Shown here piece by piece: positions 34,426 through 44,058 of a stretch of 64,000 nt of DNA. The stretch spans positions 739,420-803,419 of the forward strand of contig NZ_HG326652.1 in the NCBI RefSeq assembly GCF_000308295.2, read 5' to 3'. The position numbers and the translations under genes are program-made. Origin of the DNA: Afipia birgiae 34632. GTDB taxonomy: Bacteria > Pseudomonadota > Alphaproteobacteria > Rhizobiales > Xanthobacteraceae. Each line of letters starts with the position of its first letter. Position 1 is the first letter of the stretch. The notes beneath the pieces are model-generated. The model searched no databases and was not told where the DNA came from. It saw nothing but the letters and a program-made list of their open reading frames with translations.

Positions 34426-35502
34426 ATGTGGCCCGACCGCAGACTTCTCGACCTTTTCAAGATCGATGTTCCGATTATCCAGGCGCCTATGGCCGGAGTC
34501 CAGGACGTCGATGTCATGATCGGCGCCGCGGAGGGTGGGGCGCTCGGATCCTTGCCCTGCGCGATGATCTCGGTCGAGAAAGCGCGCGAGCAGGTCAGCA
34601 TTTTCCGCCAGCGCATCGGCGCGCCGCTAAACCTGAATTTCTTTTGCCACACGGCGGTCGATGCCGACGCGGCCCGCGAAGCCGGGTGGCGCAGACGGCT
34701 CGAGGCTTACTACAAGGAACTCGGGCTTGATCCCGGTATGACCATTCAAGCGGCCAATCGCGCTCCGTTCGATGCGCAGATGTGCGAACTGGTCGAGGAG
34801 TTGAAGCCCGAGGTCGTGAGCTTTCATTTCGGTCTGCCGGACAAGGCGCTGTTGAAACGCGTCAAGGCGGCGGGGTCCATCGTCATCGGCTCCGCGACTA
34901 TCGTCAAGGAAGCAGTCTGGCTCGAACAGAACGGCGCCGATGCCGTCATTGCGCAGGGCGCCGAGGCTGGCGGTCATCGCGGAATGTTTCTGACCGAGAA
35001 CATCGCTTCGCAGCCGGGCACGATGTCATTGGTGCCGCAGGTCGTGGATGCGGTGAAGGTGCCGGTCATCGCCGCAGGCGGGATCGCTGACGGGCGAGGG
35101 ATCGCTGCGGCGCTCGCGCTGGGGGCTGCGGGGGTACAGATCGGTACAGCCTACCTTCAAACGCCCGAATCCAAGGTCAGCGCCGGTGGCCGGGCAGCGC
35201 TTGCGGGAGCTGCGGATGAGTCCACTGTCATCACCAACGTCATGACCGGGCGTCCCGCACGTGGCGTCGTCAATCGGGTGATGCGCGAGGTCGGCCCGGT
35301 ATCCCCGGACGCACCGGTGTTTCCGCACGCCGCTACGGCGCTGGGCCCGCTAAAGGCGGCAGCCGAGAAACTCGGACGGGTGGATTTCACCAATCTCTGG
35401 GCCGGCCAGTCTGTGGCGCTCGGGCGCCAGCTCGGTGCGGCGGACCTCACGCGCACGCTGGCTGCCGAAGCGCTCGACCGCCTGCGGGCTCTATCGAAAT
35501 AG
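34426..35502 (+). CDS. NAD(P)H-dependent flavin oxidoreductase / nitronate monooxygenase family
   Basis: 358 residues, TIM-barrel: VPIIQAPMAGVQD near residues 14-26 (FMN-binding), GADAVIAQGAEAGGHRGMF near 174-192 with the catalytic-type His, and VPVIAAGGIADGRGIAAALALGAAGVQIGTAYL near 209-242. Nitronate monooxygenases oxidise alkyl nitronates using FMN. GGGAGCG precedes the ATG at 34426. It is 12 bp after a methyltransferase gene, so the two may be co-transcribed. Confidence 0.9.
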   Translation: MWPDRRLLDLFKIDVPIIQAPMAGVQDVDVMIGAAEGGALGSLPCAMISVEKAREQVSIFRQRIGAPLNLNFFCHTAVDADAAREAGWRRRLEAYYKELGLDPGMTIQAANRAPFDAQMCELVEELKPEVVSFHFGLPDKALLKRVKAAGSIVIGSATIVKEAVWLEQNGADAVIAQGAEAGGHRGMFLTENIASQPGTMSLVPQVVDAVKVPVIAAGGIADGRGIAAALALGAAGVQIGTAYLQTPESKVSAGGRAALAGAADESTVITNVMTGRPARGVVNRVMREVGPVSPDAPVFPHAATALGPLKAAAEKLGRVDFTNLWAGQSVALGRQLGAADLTRTLAAEALDRLRALSK

Positions 35503-35586
35503 AGCCAAAGGCGGACTGTTAATGCCCACGGCGCTTGCTAGTCACGCGCCGCCGCGCCATTCGTATCCTGCTCGCTGGAACTTCCG

Positions 35587-36153
35587 TTGGATCATCAAGG
35601 TTTGCCAGATTTCGAAGGCCGCAGTCATATTCGCTGCGTCCAGCAGATAGGAATGCTCAAGTTGTGGGAGCGCTGGAAGGGTGCTGCCGAACTGCCTGAC
35701 ATCGCAGCCGGACAAGGCTACGATCTCGAGCGCGTCCGCGACAAGCTGATGATGCTGGATGTGGTCTGGCGCGACGGCAAGCCCTCCTACCTGATCCGGT
35801 TTCAGGGCGCGGATTTCAGCAAGATGCACAACCGCGATTGCACCGGTCTGTTCCTCGACGAGGTGATGGCGCCTGCTGTGCGCGAACGCGGCCTGAGGGC
35901 GTACCGGACGGTGGTGGACCAGCGCATTCCGGCATTCACATCGACGCCGGTCCAGAATGCGGGCGGCGAGACTGTGCATTACGAGCGTCTGCTGTTGCCG
36001 TTCACCACGACCGGGCAGGGCGTCGAACACATCCAGTGCGCGATTACCTTGTTCGCGGAGGAAAACCATTCTCCGTTCGATGTGATGCGGGAGGGGGGCG
36101 CGGGTGACGTGAGCGTTATGGTATTCGCGTCGGCGAATTCTGCAAGCTATTGA
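35587..36153 (+). CDS. PAS domain-containing protein (PAS_5 type)
   Basis: About 188 residues. The middle holds LWERWKGA near residue 27, DVVWRDGKPSYLIRFQGADFSKMHNRDCTGLFLDE near 58-92 and ERLLLPFTTTGQGVEHIQCAI near 139-159, which matches the single-domain PAS_5 proteins of Rhizobiales. It is probably a small sensory or binding protein; no output domain is present. The start is uncertain: TTG 35587 is preceded by GGAA, and ATG 35653 is also possible. It is followed by an inverted repeat GAGGGCA/TGCCCTC near 36176. Confidence 0.75.
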   Translation: MDHQGLPDFEGRSHIRCVQQIGMLKLWERWKGAAELPDIAAGQGYDLERVRDKLMMLDVVWRDGKPSYLIRFQGADFSKMHNRDCTGLFLDEVMAPAVRERGLRAYRTVVDQRIPAFTSTPVQNAGGETVHYERLLLPFTTTGQGVEHIQCAITLFAEENHSPFDVMREGGAGDVSVMVFASANSASY

Positions 36154-36268
36154 CATTGTTTCACTAATTTATTGAGGGCATTGCCCTCGCGACTTATTTG
36201 ACGTTGGCGATCCGCGCCGAATGTTCTATGAGGGCGGCTGAATAGAGCCGTCCGGAGTCTCCAGAAAT

Positions 36269-36556
36269 ATGTCAGTCGATGCCGCCACCGTCCGCCGGAT
36301 TGCGCACCTTGCACGCATCGCCGTCAAGGAAGACGAGGTTTCGCATCTGCAAGGCGAATTGAATGCGATGCTGGCCTTCGTCGAGCAGTTGACCGAGGTC
36401 GATATTGAAGGCGTCGAGCCTATGACCTCTGTGATGCCGATGGAGATGAAGAAGCGCGCGGACGTTGTCAGCGACGGCGAGATTCCTGGGAAGATTCTCG
36501 CCAATGCGCCTGCGACCGAGGATCACTTCTTCCTGGTGCCAAAAGTCGTCGAATAA
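36269..36556 (+). CDS. gatC: Asp-tRNA(Asn)/Glu-tRNA(Gln) amidotransferase subunit C
   Basis: 95 residues: [20 protein letters not shown] at the start and [20 protein letters not shown] in the middle, ending [11 protein letters not shown], all typical GatC. It stabilises the GatA/GatB amidotransferase that converts misacylated Glu-tRNA(Gln) to Gln-tRNA(Gln). A possible -35, TTGACG, lies at 36198-36203 with a poor -10. A 62-residue gene separates it from gatA. Confidence 0.95.
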   Translation: MSVDAATVRRIAHLARIAVKEDEVSHLQGELNAMLAFVEQLTEVDIEGVEPMTSVMPMEMKKRADVVSDGEIPGKILANAPATEDHFFLVPKVVE

Positions 36557-36572
36557 CCCCGAGGCAAATGCC

Positions 36573-36761
36573 ATGTGCCTGCTGTGCAGCGACGAGAAGG
36601 CTTATGCGGCCTACATGACCTATCTTGATGAGATGGAACGGCAGGGAAAGAATGTCGATCCCGACAAGGCCATCGACGCGGTGATCGACATGCTCGAAGC
36701 CGAGGCATCCAAAGCCAAAAAGAACAAGTCTCCTTTTCACTGCGACCCGATTGAAGAATGA
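36573..36761 (+). CDS. Small Cys-containing protein between gatC and gatA
   Basis: 62 residues, MCLLCSDEKAYAAYMTYLDE onward, ending SPFHCDPIEE. It has a CXXC pair at residues 2-5 and one more Cys near the end (residue 57), with a helical, charged middle. The pattern suggests metal or zinc binding, but no family is recognised. The ATG at 36573 lies 16 bp after the gatC stop and its TGA is immediately followed by the gatA ATG, so it is translated in the gatCA operon. Confidence 0.75.
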   Translation: MCLLCSDEKAYAAYMTYLDEMERQGKNVDPDKAIDAVIDMLEAEASKAKKNKSPFHCDPIEE

Positions 36762-38240
36762 ATGACTGACCTAACTTCGCTGACCCTCGCCGATGCCCGC
36801 GAAGGGCTGACGCAGAAATCCTTCACTGCGCTTGAGTTGACCGACGCGCATCTGGCCGCGATGGAAAAGGCCCGCGTGCTCAATGCCTATGTGCTTGAGA
36901 CACCGGAGCAGGCGCGCACGCAGGCGCGTGCCGCGGATGCGACCATCGCCAAGGGTGACGCGGGTCCGCTCGCCGGTATCCCGCTCGGCGTGAAGGACCT
37001 GTTTGCCACTACGAATGTGCGGGCGACGGCGTGCTCGAAGATTCTCGGCAACTTCATCCCCCCTTACGAATCCACTGTCACCTCGCAGCTCTGGCGCGAT
37101 GGCGCGGTGATGCTCGGCAAGCTGAACTGCGACGAGTTCGCGATGGGCTCGTCTAACGAGACTTCGGCGTTCGGGCCGGTAATCAATCCGTGGCGGCGCG
37201 AAGGCTCCGATACCAACCTCGTTCCTGGCGGCTCGTCGGGCGGCTCGGCTTCGGCGGTCGCGGCCAATCTGTGTCTCGGCGCGACCGGCACCGACACCGG
37301 CGGTTCGATCCGTCAGCCAGCGGCGTTCACCGGCATCGTGGGCATCAAGCCGACCTACGGCCGCTGCTCGCGCTGGGGCACCGTGGCGTTTGCCTCGTCG
37401 CTCGATCAGGCTGGACCATTTGCGCGTACGGTGCGCGACACAGCGATCCTGATGCGGTCGATGGCCGGTCACGATCCGAAGGACACGACGTCCGTCGATC
37501 ATCCCGTGCCGGACTATGAGGCCGCCATCGGCAAGTCGGTGAAGGGGATGAAGATCGGTATTCCGAAGGAATATCGTCTCGACGGCATGTCCGGCGAAAT
37601 CGACAAGCTGTGGGCGCAGGGCGCCGATTGGTTGAAAGCAGCAGGTGCAGAATTGGTCGAGGTCTCCCTGCCGTACACCAAGTACGCGCTGCCGGCCTAC
37701 TATGTTGTTGCGCCAGCCGAAGCCTCAAGCAACCTCGCTCGCTATGACGGCGTGCGTTACGGCGCGCGTGTCAACGGCCGCAACATCGTCGAGATGTATG
37801 AGAATACCCGTGCCGAAGGTTTCGGAGCGGAAGTTCGCCGCCGCATCATGATCGGCACCTACGTGCTCTCAGCCGGTTATTACGACGCATACTATCTACG
37901 CGCGCAGAAGGTCCGCACGCTGATCAAAAAGGATTTCGAGGATGTGTTCGCCAAGGGCGTTCATGCCATCCTGACGCCGGCGACGCCATCCGCGGCATTC
38001 GGCATCGGCGAAAAGGGCAAGGCCGATCCGATCGAGATGTATCTCAATGACATCTTCACGGTGACCGTGAATATGGCGGGATTGCCTGGCATCGCCGTGC
38101 CTGCGGGCAAGGACGTGCAAGGGCTGCCGCTTGGGCTGCAGTTGATCGGCCGGCCGTTCGACGAGGAAACGCTGTTCTCGCTCGGCGAAGTTATCGAGCA
38201 GTCGGCGGGACACTTCACCGCCAGGAAGTGGTGGACGTAA
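36762..38240 (+). CDS. gatA: Asp-tRNA(Asn)/Glu-tRNA(Gln) amidotransferase subunit A
   Basis: 492 residues of the amidase-signature family. The catalytic Ser-cisSer-Lys triad is present: Lys78 (LGVKDLF), the cis-Ser in [10 protein letters not shown] (residues 156-165) and the nucleophile Ser182 in [10 protein letters not shown]. It releases ammonia from glutamine for the GatB subunit. It directly follows the 62-residue gene. gatB is about 4.3 kb downstream, separated by two patatin genes and a GntP permease. Confidence 0.97.
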   Translation: MTDLTSLTLADAREGLTQKSFTALELTDAHLAAMEKARVLNAYVLETPEQARTQARAADATIAKGDAGPLAGIPLGVKDLFATTNVRATACSKILGNFIPPYESTVTSQLWRDGAVMLGKLNCDEFAMGSSNETSAFGPVINPWRREGSDTNLVPGGSSGGSASAVAANLCLGATGTDTGGSIRQPAAFTGIVGIKPTYGRCSRWGTVAFASSLDQAGPFARTVRDTAILMRSMAGHDPKDTTSVDHPVPDYEAAIGKSVKGMKIGIPKEYRLDGMSGEIDKLWAQGADWLKAAGAELVEVSLPYTKYALPAYYVVAPAEASSNLARYDGVRYGARVNGRNIVEMYENTRAEGFGAEVRRRIMIGTYVLSAGYYDAYYLRAQKVRTLIKKDFEDVFAKGVHAILTPATPSAAFGIGEKGKADPIEMYLNDIFTVTVNMAGLPGIAVPAGKDVQGLPLGLQLIGRPFDEETLFSLGEVIEQSAGHFTARKWWT

Positions 38241-38364
38241 CGCTTCGGTGGCAGACCGGATACCGTCGCCTTGATTTCACCGTTGTGGTGGCCAATGCCT
38301 GATCGGCGGCGGTATGTCTTCATTAACCGCCGGGGGCCATAACGGCCGGTGGGATCGGTGATCG

Positions 38365-39750
38365 ATGCGTTGGGTGCGGCCTCTTGTCAGTGTGATGTTT
38401 GTGTCGGGCATATTGCTCGGCTGCGCGTCGATTCAGAATGCTCCGGTCAATCTGCCCGGATCCGACAACCTCGCGGACAGAGGAAATATCGGCTTCGGCG
38501 AGACGACAAGCCCTGAGGACACGGTCGTTGGGCTGTCCTTTTCAGGCGGCGGAACCCGCGCCGCCGCGTTTTCCTTTGGCGTGCTGCAGGAGATGGAGCG
38601 TATTCCGGTCCGCGGCGCGCAGGGATCGATGATTGATCGGGTCGAGTTCATCTCCGGTGTATCAGGCGGTTCGGTCACGGCGGCTTATTACGGCTTGCGG
38701 AAGCGGGCTGCTCTTGCCGATTTTCGCGAGCGGTTCCTGCTGCGCAATGCGGAGGAGGGACTGCAGACAAATCTCACTCTCGCGACTCTCTCCCGCGCGG
38801 TTGCCGGCGGCATCAACGACTCCACGGGATTTCCGCGCTGGCTCGACGCCAATCTGTTTCAGGGGGCAACATTTCGAGACCTGGGCCTCACGAGCCGGCC
38901 GCAGGTCTGGATCAATGCCTCCGACATTTATAACAGGACACCATTCGTGTTCGGTGCGGTGGCATTCGGCGCCATGTGCAGCAATCTGTCGGAGTATCCG
39001 CTCGCGAACGCGGTTGCGGCTTCGGCGGCGGTCCCGGTGGCGTTCGCGCCGGTCGTGATCCAGACGTTCCCCGGAAAGTGTAATGACCGGCTGCCGCCGT
39101 GGGTCGTGCGGGCACGGGACAATTCCAACGCCCCTCCGATGCTGAACTCGTTCGCCAAGGCGATCAGCCGCTATCACGATGGTTCGATGCCTTACATCAA
39201 GCTGCTTGATGGCGGCCTGGTCGACAACTATGGCCTGGCCGGCATGACTATCGCACGGCTGTCGTCGGATACGCCGTATGGACCGCTTAGCCCGCGACAG
39301 GCGGTGAAACTGCGGCGTGCTCTGATTCTGGTGGTCGACGCCAAGACCGGTTTGTCCGGCAACTGGATCAATACCGTCGAGGGGCCGACCGGAGCGGATC
39401 TCGTCAAGGCCGCCGCCGACACTGCTATCGATGCCAGCGTCGCTGGCAGTTTCACGGCGTTCAGCGCCACCATGACCGATTGGCAGGCCGCGCTGGTGCG
39501 GTGGCGCTGTGGATTGTCGGCCGCGGATCGCGCAAAATACGGAGTAGGCCCAGGCTGGAATTGCCGCGATGTCAAATTCTATGTCGGCCGGATCGGCTTC
39601 GATCAACTCGATCAGTCTCGCGCCGCCGAGCTTGAACGGGTCCCGACGCGCTTCCAACTGCCGCCGGAGCAAGTCGATAGCGTCATCGAGGCGGGGCGCG
39701 ATGCGCTGCGGGCGAGTCCGACATTCCGCAGTTTTGCGGCGGGTTTGTAG
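38365..39750 (+). CDS. Patatin-like phospholipase, predicted lipoprotein
   Basis: 461 residues with a lipoprotein signal peptide: hydrophobic core and lipobox ILLGC with Cys20 as the lipidation site. The patatin domain has the oxyanion loop SGGGTR near residues 60-65, the nucleophile in GVSGG (Ser100) and the DGG with the catalytic Asp at residue 282. It is predicted to be a membrane-anchored acyl hydrolase acting in the periplasm. The start is ATG 38365. Confidence 0.88.
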   Translation: MRWVRPLVSVMFVSGILLGCASIQNAPVNLPGSDNLADRGNIGFGETTSPEDTVVGLSFSGGGTRAAAFSFGVLQEMERIPVRGAQGSMIDRVEFISGVSGGSVTAAYYGLRKRAALADFRERFLLRNAEEGLQTNLTLATLSRAVAGGINDSTGFPRWLDANLFQGATFRDLGLTSRPQVWINASDIYNRTPFVFGAVAFGAMCSNLSEYPLANAVAASAAVPVAFAPVVIQTFPGKCNDRLPPWVVRARDNSNAPPMLNSFAKAISRYHDGSMPYIKLLDGGLVDNYGLAGMTIARLSSDTPYGPLSPRQAVKLRRALILVVDAKTGLSGNWINTVEGPTGADLVKAAADTAIDASVAGSFTAFSATMTDWQAALVRWRCGLSAADRAKYGVGPGWNCRDVKFYVGRIGFDQLDQSRAAELERVPTRFQLPPEQVDSVIEAGRDALRASPTFRSFAAGL

Positions 39751-39867
39751 GAAGGTCAGTCCGGCGACGTTCAACTTTTCGAGGTAGGCTGCGGGACCGT
39801 TTCATTGCAAGCTGAGCGTGCAAGACGCGGCTGAGCGATGGACGTCGTACTTCGTGCAGGAGGACAG

Positions 39868-40919
39868 ATGTCGCTGGACCCCTCTAAGGCTTCCGCTGAT
39901 ACCGTTCGCGATACACTTCTGGTCGACCTTGCGCTCCAGGGCGGCGGTTCTCATGGCGCCTTCACCTGGGGCGTGCTCGACCGGCTCCTCAAGGAACCAT
40001 GGCTCCGGATCGACGGCATTTCCGGACCTCCGCCGGTGCGATGAATGCAGTGGTCCTAGCGGACGGGTACGCCGCAGGCGGAGCGGAAGGCGCGCGTACT
40101 GCCCTCGAACTGTTCTGGCAACGTGTCTCCTACGCCGCCCGGTTCAGTCCCATTCGGCGCAGCCCTCTGGATATTCTGCTGGGCAGATGGACACTCGACA
40201 ACTCGCCATTCTTTGTCGCCTTCGATATGGCGGCGCGGCTGTTCTCGCCTTACGACCTGAACCCGCGAGGCGCCAATCCGCTCAGGGAAATTCTGGCCGA
40301 GTGCGTTGATTTCGAACGCGTGGCGAAGTCGTCCATTCGCCTGTTCGTCACGGCAACCAATGTTCGCACGGGGCGCGGACGTGTCTTTCGCAATGCCGAG
40401 ATGACCCCTGACGTCCTGCTCGCGTCGGCCTGTCTGCCGACGCTGTTTCAGGCGATCGAGATCGACGGTGAGGCCTATTGGGATGGCGGCTACTCGGGCA
40501 ATCCAACCATCACCCCATTGGTGCGGGAATGCAAATCGCAGGATACGTTACTCGTCGCGGTGAACCCGGTCGAACGGGAGGGCACACCACGCTCGGCACG
40601 CGAGATTCTCGATCGGCTGAACGAGGTCTCCTTCAACGCCACGCTGTTGAAGGAACTGCGCATGATCGCCCTGCTGCGGCAGGTCGTCGATGCCGGCACC
40701 GGGGAAGGGGCATTGTGGGCAGGAATGCGCATCCACCTGATCTCGAGCACAGCCATCGACAAGCTTGGCGCATCATCGAAATTCAACGCGGAATGGGATT
40801 TCCTGACGATGCTGCGTGACGAGGGAAGACGTGCTGCCGAAGCCTTCCTTGCGACCCATGGCCCGGATGTAGGCAAGCGATCCACGCTCGATCTGGATCG
40901 TCTGCTGGACGAGGTCTGA
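39868..40919 (+). pseudogene. Second patatin-like gene, frameshifted in the nucleophile motif
   Basis: ATG 39868, preceded by AGGAGGACAG, opens a frame (MSLDPSKASADTVRDTLLVD, then the oxyanion motif QGGGSHGAFTWGV) that reads to GISG at 40025 and then stops at 40044. A second frame continues from there as TSAGAMNAVVLADGYAAGG through DGGYSGNP (catalytic Asp) to 40919. One inserted base after 40025 would join the two as the expected GISGTSAGAMNAV. The break is inside the GXSXG nucleophile elbow, so as sequenced the gene is inactive; an assembly error is possible. The remaining length is normal. Confidence 0.8.
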
Positions 40920-40922
40920 ACC

Positions 40923-42377
40923 ATGGGCCTCCTGGGAATTTTCGTCGCGCTCGGATTGCTGATCTGGCTCGCCTATCGCGGCTGGAGTGTGCTCCTGCTG
41001 GCGCCTGCGGCGGCGCTTGTCGCGGCAGCGGTGTCACGAGAGCCGTTGCTGGCCCATTGGACCCAGACCTTCATGGGCAGTGCGGCGCAGTTTCTCGCAC
41101 AGTTTTTTCCGCTGTTCCTTCTTGGCGCGTTGTTCGGAAAACTGATGGACGACAGTGGTTCGGTCGAGGCGATTGCTCGCTTCATGACAGAGAAGCTGGG
41201 TCCGCGCCGCGCCATGCTGGCGGTGGTGCTTGCAGGCGCGATTGTTACTTATGGGGGCGTAAGCTTGTTCGTCGCGTTCTTCGTGCTGGCGCCGATGGCA
41301 CAGGCACTTTTCCGCGCGGCCAACATTCCACGGCGATTGATGCCGGCCGCGATCGCACTCGGCACCTCGACATTCACGATGACGGCATTCCCGGGCACGC
41401 CTGCGATTCAGAACGCGATTCCGATGCCGTTCTTCGGCACCACGCCGTTTGCCGCGCCGGGACTCGGTATCATTGCCTCGGCCATCATGCTGGGGTTTGG
41501 CTTGTGGTGGCTCGCCCGTGCCGAGGCGGCTGCGCGCCGGTCCGGCGAGGGCTACGGCGCCGGTGCCGATACGGCTCCAAAGCTGGCCGCCGACGATCAG
41601 AAGATTCGCGAGCGAGCGACGACTGCGCGGGAATTCGACCCTGCGGAAATCGGTCACGGCCACCATACCGATGCCGTGGTGCCGATCGGTGTGGCTGTGC
41701 TTCCGCTCGCTGTGGTGGTGAGCGTCAATCTTCTCATGTCGCTGGTCATTCTGCCACGGCTCGACTTTTCCTTTCTGGGGGAAGAGCGCTGGGGCAGCTC
41801 TTCATTGTCTGCGGTGGCCGGCGTTTGGTCGGTCGCGGTCGCGCTTGCGGCTGCGATCGCGACGCTGATCGCGGTTAATCGCCGGCGGTTGCCGGCCCTG
41901 CGGCTCAGCATGGATGCCGGGGCCAATGCGTCCGTCCTGCCGGCCTTCAGTGTGGCCAGCCTTGTGGGTTTCGGAGCCGTTGTCGCAATGCTGCCCGCGT
42001 TTGCGGCGGTGCGCGACTGGGTCCTTTCAATTGGAGGCGGGCCGCTGGTTTCGCTTGCCGTTGCGACCAACATACTTGCAGCTCTCACCGGCTCTGCGTC
42101 GGGCGGCATGACGATTGCGCTCGATGCGCTCGGCAGTACGTACATGCGCATAGCGGCGGAACAGGGCATCGATCCGGCGCTGATGCACCGGGTGGCGGCA
42201 ATTGGCTCTGGCACGCTTGACAGTTTGCCGCACAACGGTGCGGTGGTGACATTGCTTGCCGTTTGCGGATCGACGCATCGCGAAAGCTATCTCGATATCG
42301 TCATGGTCGGCATCGCTGGTGCGCTGATTGCGCTGGCCGCGGTTATCGCTTTGGGGTCGGTGTTCGGGTCGTTCTAG
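40923..42377 (+). CDS. GntP family permease
   Basis: 484 residues with about 12 membrane helices and GntP-family segments, including FFPLFLLGALFGKLMDDSGS near the start and ALTGSASGGMTIALDALG near residues 383-400. GntP carriers take up gluconate or related hydroxy acids by proton symport. It is only 3 bp after the second patatin-like gene. In some rhizobia, similar genes sit near poly-3-hydroxybutyrate depolymerases and hydroxybutyrate enzymes, so uptake of a hydroxy acid is plausible but not proven. Confidence 0.85.
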   Translation: MGLLGIFVALGLLIWLAYRGWSVLLLAPAAALVAAAVSREPLLAHWTQTFMGSAAQFLAQFFPLFLLGALFGKLMDDSGSVEAIARFMTEKLGPRRAMLAVVLAGAIVTYGGVSLFVAFFVLAPMAQALFRAANIPRRLMPAAIALGTSTFTMTAFPGTPAIQNAIPMPFFGTTPFAAPGLGIIASAIMLGFGLWWLARAEAAARRSGEGYGAGADTAPKLAADDQKIRERATTAREFDPAEIGHGHHTDAVVPIGVAVLPLAVVVSVNLLMSLVILPRLDFSFLGEERWGSSSLSAVAGVWSVAVALAAAIATLIAVNRRRLPALRLSMDAGANASVLPAFSVASLVGFGAVVAMLPAFAAVRDWVLSIGGGPLVSLAVATNILAALTGSASGGMTIALDALGSTYMRIAAEQGIDPALMHRVAAIGSGTLDSLPHNGAVVTLLAVCGSTHRESYLDIVMVGIAGALIALAAVIALGSVFGSF

Positions 42378-42573
42378 TGTTCCGAGTCCGAAGTTCGCTT
42401 CACTCGTGTCGCTCGCGGGATCGGTTGGCGAGATCGAGACCGGGCGGAGCCTCTCTCGACGCGGTGCCACAGGGCTGCTAAAAACTCTCGTTCCACGAAG
42501 AAAAGCTCAAATATTTCAACGCTTTTCGATATGAACCGCCACCTGAGAACGCGACCCTACCCAGAGCCCTCCC

Positions 42574-44058
42574 ATGAACGCACCTGTCAAACCTTCAAAG
42601 CTCATCAAAGGCGCCACCGGCGACTGGGAAATGGTTATCGGGCTCGAAATCCACGCCCAGGTGACCTCCAATTCCAAATTGTTCTCGGGCGCCTCGACCG
42701 AATTCGGCGGTGCGCCGAACGATCATGTCTCGCTGGTGGACGCGGCCATGCCCGGCATGCTGCCCGTCATCAACGAGGAGTGCGTGGCACAGGCGGTACG
42801 CACTGGGCTCGGGCTGAACGCGCAGATCAATCTGCGCTCGGTGTTTGACCGGAAAAACTATTTCTATCCGGATTCACCGCAGGGCTATCAGATCAGCCAG
42901 TACAAGTCGCCGATCGTCGGCGAGGGCGAGGTGGTCGTCGATCTTCCCGGCGGCGAGAGCGTGACCGTTGGCATCGAGCGGCTGCATCTGGAGCAGGACG
43001 CCGGCAAGCTGCTGCACGACCAGAATCCGACGATGACGCTTGTCGATCTAAACCGCTGCGGCGTAGCGCTGATGGAAATCGTGTCCAAGCCGGACATCCG
43101 CTCGGCCGAAGAAGCGCAGGGCTATGTCGCCAAGCTGCGCTCGATCCTGCGCTATCTGGGCACGTGCGACGGCGATATGGAGAAAGGAAATCTGCGCGCG
43201 GACGTCAACGTCTCGGTGCGGCGGCCCGGCGAGCCGTTAGGCACGCGCTGCGAAATCAAAAACATGAACTCGATCCGCTTCATCGGGCAGGCTATCCATT
43301 ATGAAGCCCGCCGCCAGATCGGTATCCTGGAGGACGGCGGCAGCATCGATCAGGAAACCCGGCTGTACGATCCGAACAGGGGTGAAACCCGGTCGATGCG
43401 CTCCAAGGAGGAAGCGCACGACTATCGCTATTTCCCGGATCCCGACCTGCTGCCGCTGGAATTCACCGCGGCCTATGTGGACGCACTGAAAGCGAAACTG
43501 CCCGAACTGCCCGACGAGAAGCGCGAACGTTTCATCGCCGACTTCGCGCTGACGCCTTACGACGCCAGCGTGCTGGTCGCCGAGCGCGAAAGCGCCGACT
43601 TCTACGAGGCGGTGCTGGGCAAGCTTGCCGACAAGGCCCGCGACGGCAAGCTGGCCGCCAATTGGGTCATCAATGAACTGTTCGGCCGCCTTAACAAGGA
43701 AGGGCAGGACATTTCCGCCTCGCCCGTTTCGGCAGAGCAGATGGCCGCGATCATCGGCCTGATCGGAGAAGAAACCATCTCCGGAAAGATCGCCAAGGAC
43801 CTGTTTGAGATCGTCTGGACCAAAGGCGGCGACCCGCGTGCGCTGGTGGACAGCCTCGGCATGAAGCAGGTCACCGATCTCGGCGCCATCGAGAAGCTGG
43901 TCGATGACATCATCGCCGCCAATCCGGACAAGGCGGAGCAGGCGCGCGCCAAGCCGCAGCTCATGGGCTGGTTCGTCGGCCAGGTGATGAAGTCGTCCGG
44001 CGGCAAGGTGAACCCGCAGGCAGTGAACGACCTGCTGAAGGCCAAGCTCGGCATCTGA
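42574..44058 (+). CDS. gatB: Asp-tRNA(Asn)/Glu-tRNA(Gln) amidotransferase subunit B
   Basis: 494 residues, full-length Gat[21 protein letters not shown] near residues 12-31, [15 protein letters not shown] (kinase-like domain) near 96-110, and the C-terminal YqeY-like domain. It activates the glutamyl-tRNA substrate for amidation. It lies apart from gatCA by about 4.3 kb. The ATG at 42574 is preceded by GAGCCCTCCC, so the ribosome site is weak. Confidence 0.97.
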   Translation: MNAPVKPSKLIKGATGDWEMVIGLEIHAQVTSNSKLFSGASTEFGGAPNDHVSLVDAAMPGMLPVINEECVAQAVRTGLGLNAQINLRSVFDRKNYFYPDSPQGYQISQYKSPIVGEGEVVVDLPGGESVTVGIERLHLEQDAGKLLHDQNPTMTLVDLNRCGVALMEIVSKPDIRSAEEAQGYVAKLRSILRYLGTCDGDMEKGNLRADVNVSVRRPGEPLGTRCEIKNMNSIRFIGQAIHYEARRQIGILEDGGSIDQETRLYDPNRGETRSMRSKEEAHDYRYFPDPDLLPLEFTAAYVDALKAKLPELPDEKRERFIADFALTPYDASVLVAERESADFYEAVLGKLADKARDGKLAANWVINELFGRLNKEGQDISASPVSAEQMAAIIGLIGEETISGKIAKDLFEIVWTKGGDPRALVDSLGMKQVTDLGAIEKLVDDIIAANPDKAEQARAKPQLMGWFVGQVMKSSGGKVNPQAVNDLLKAKLGI

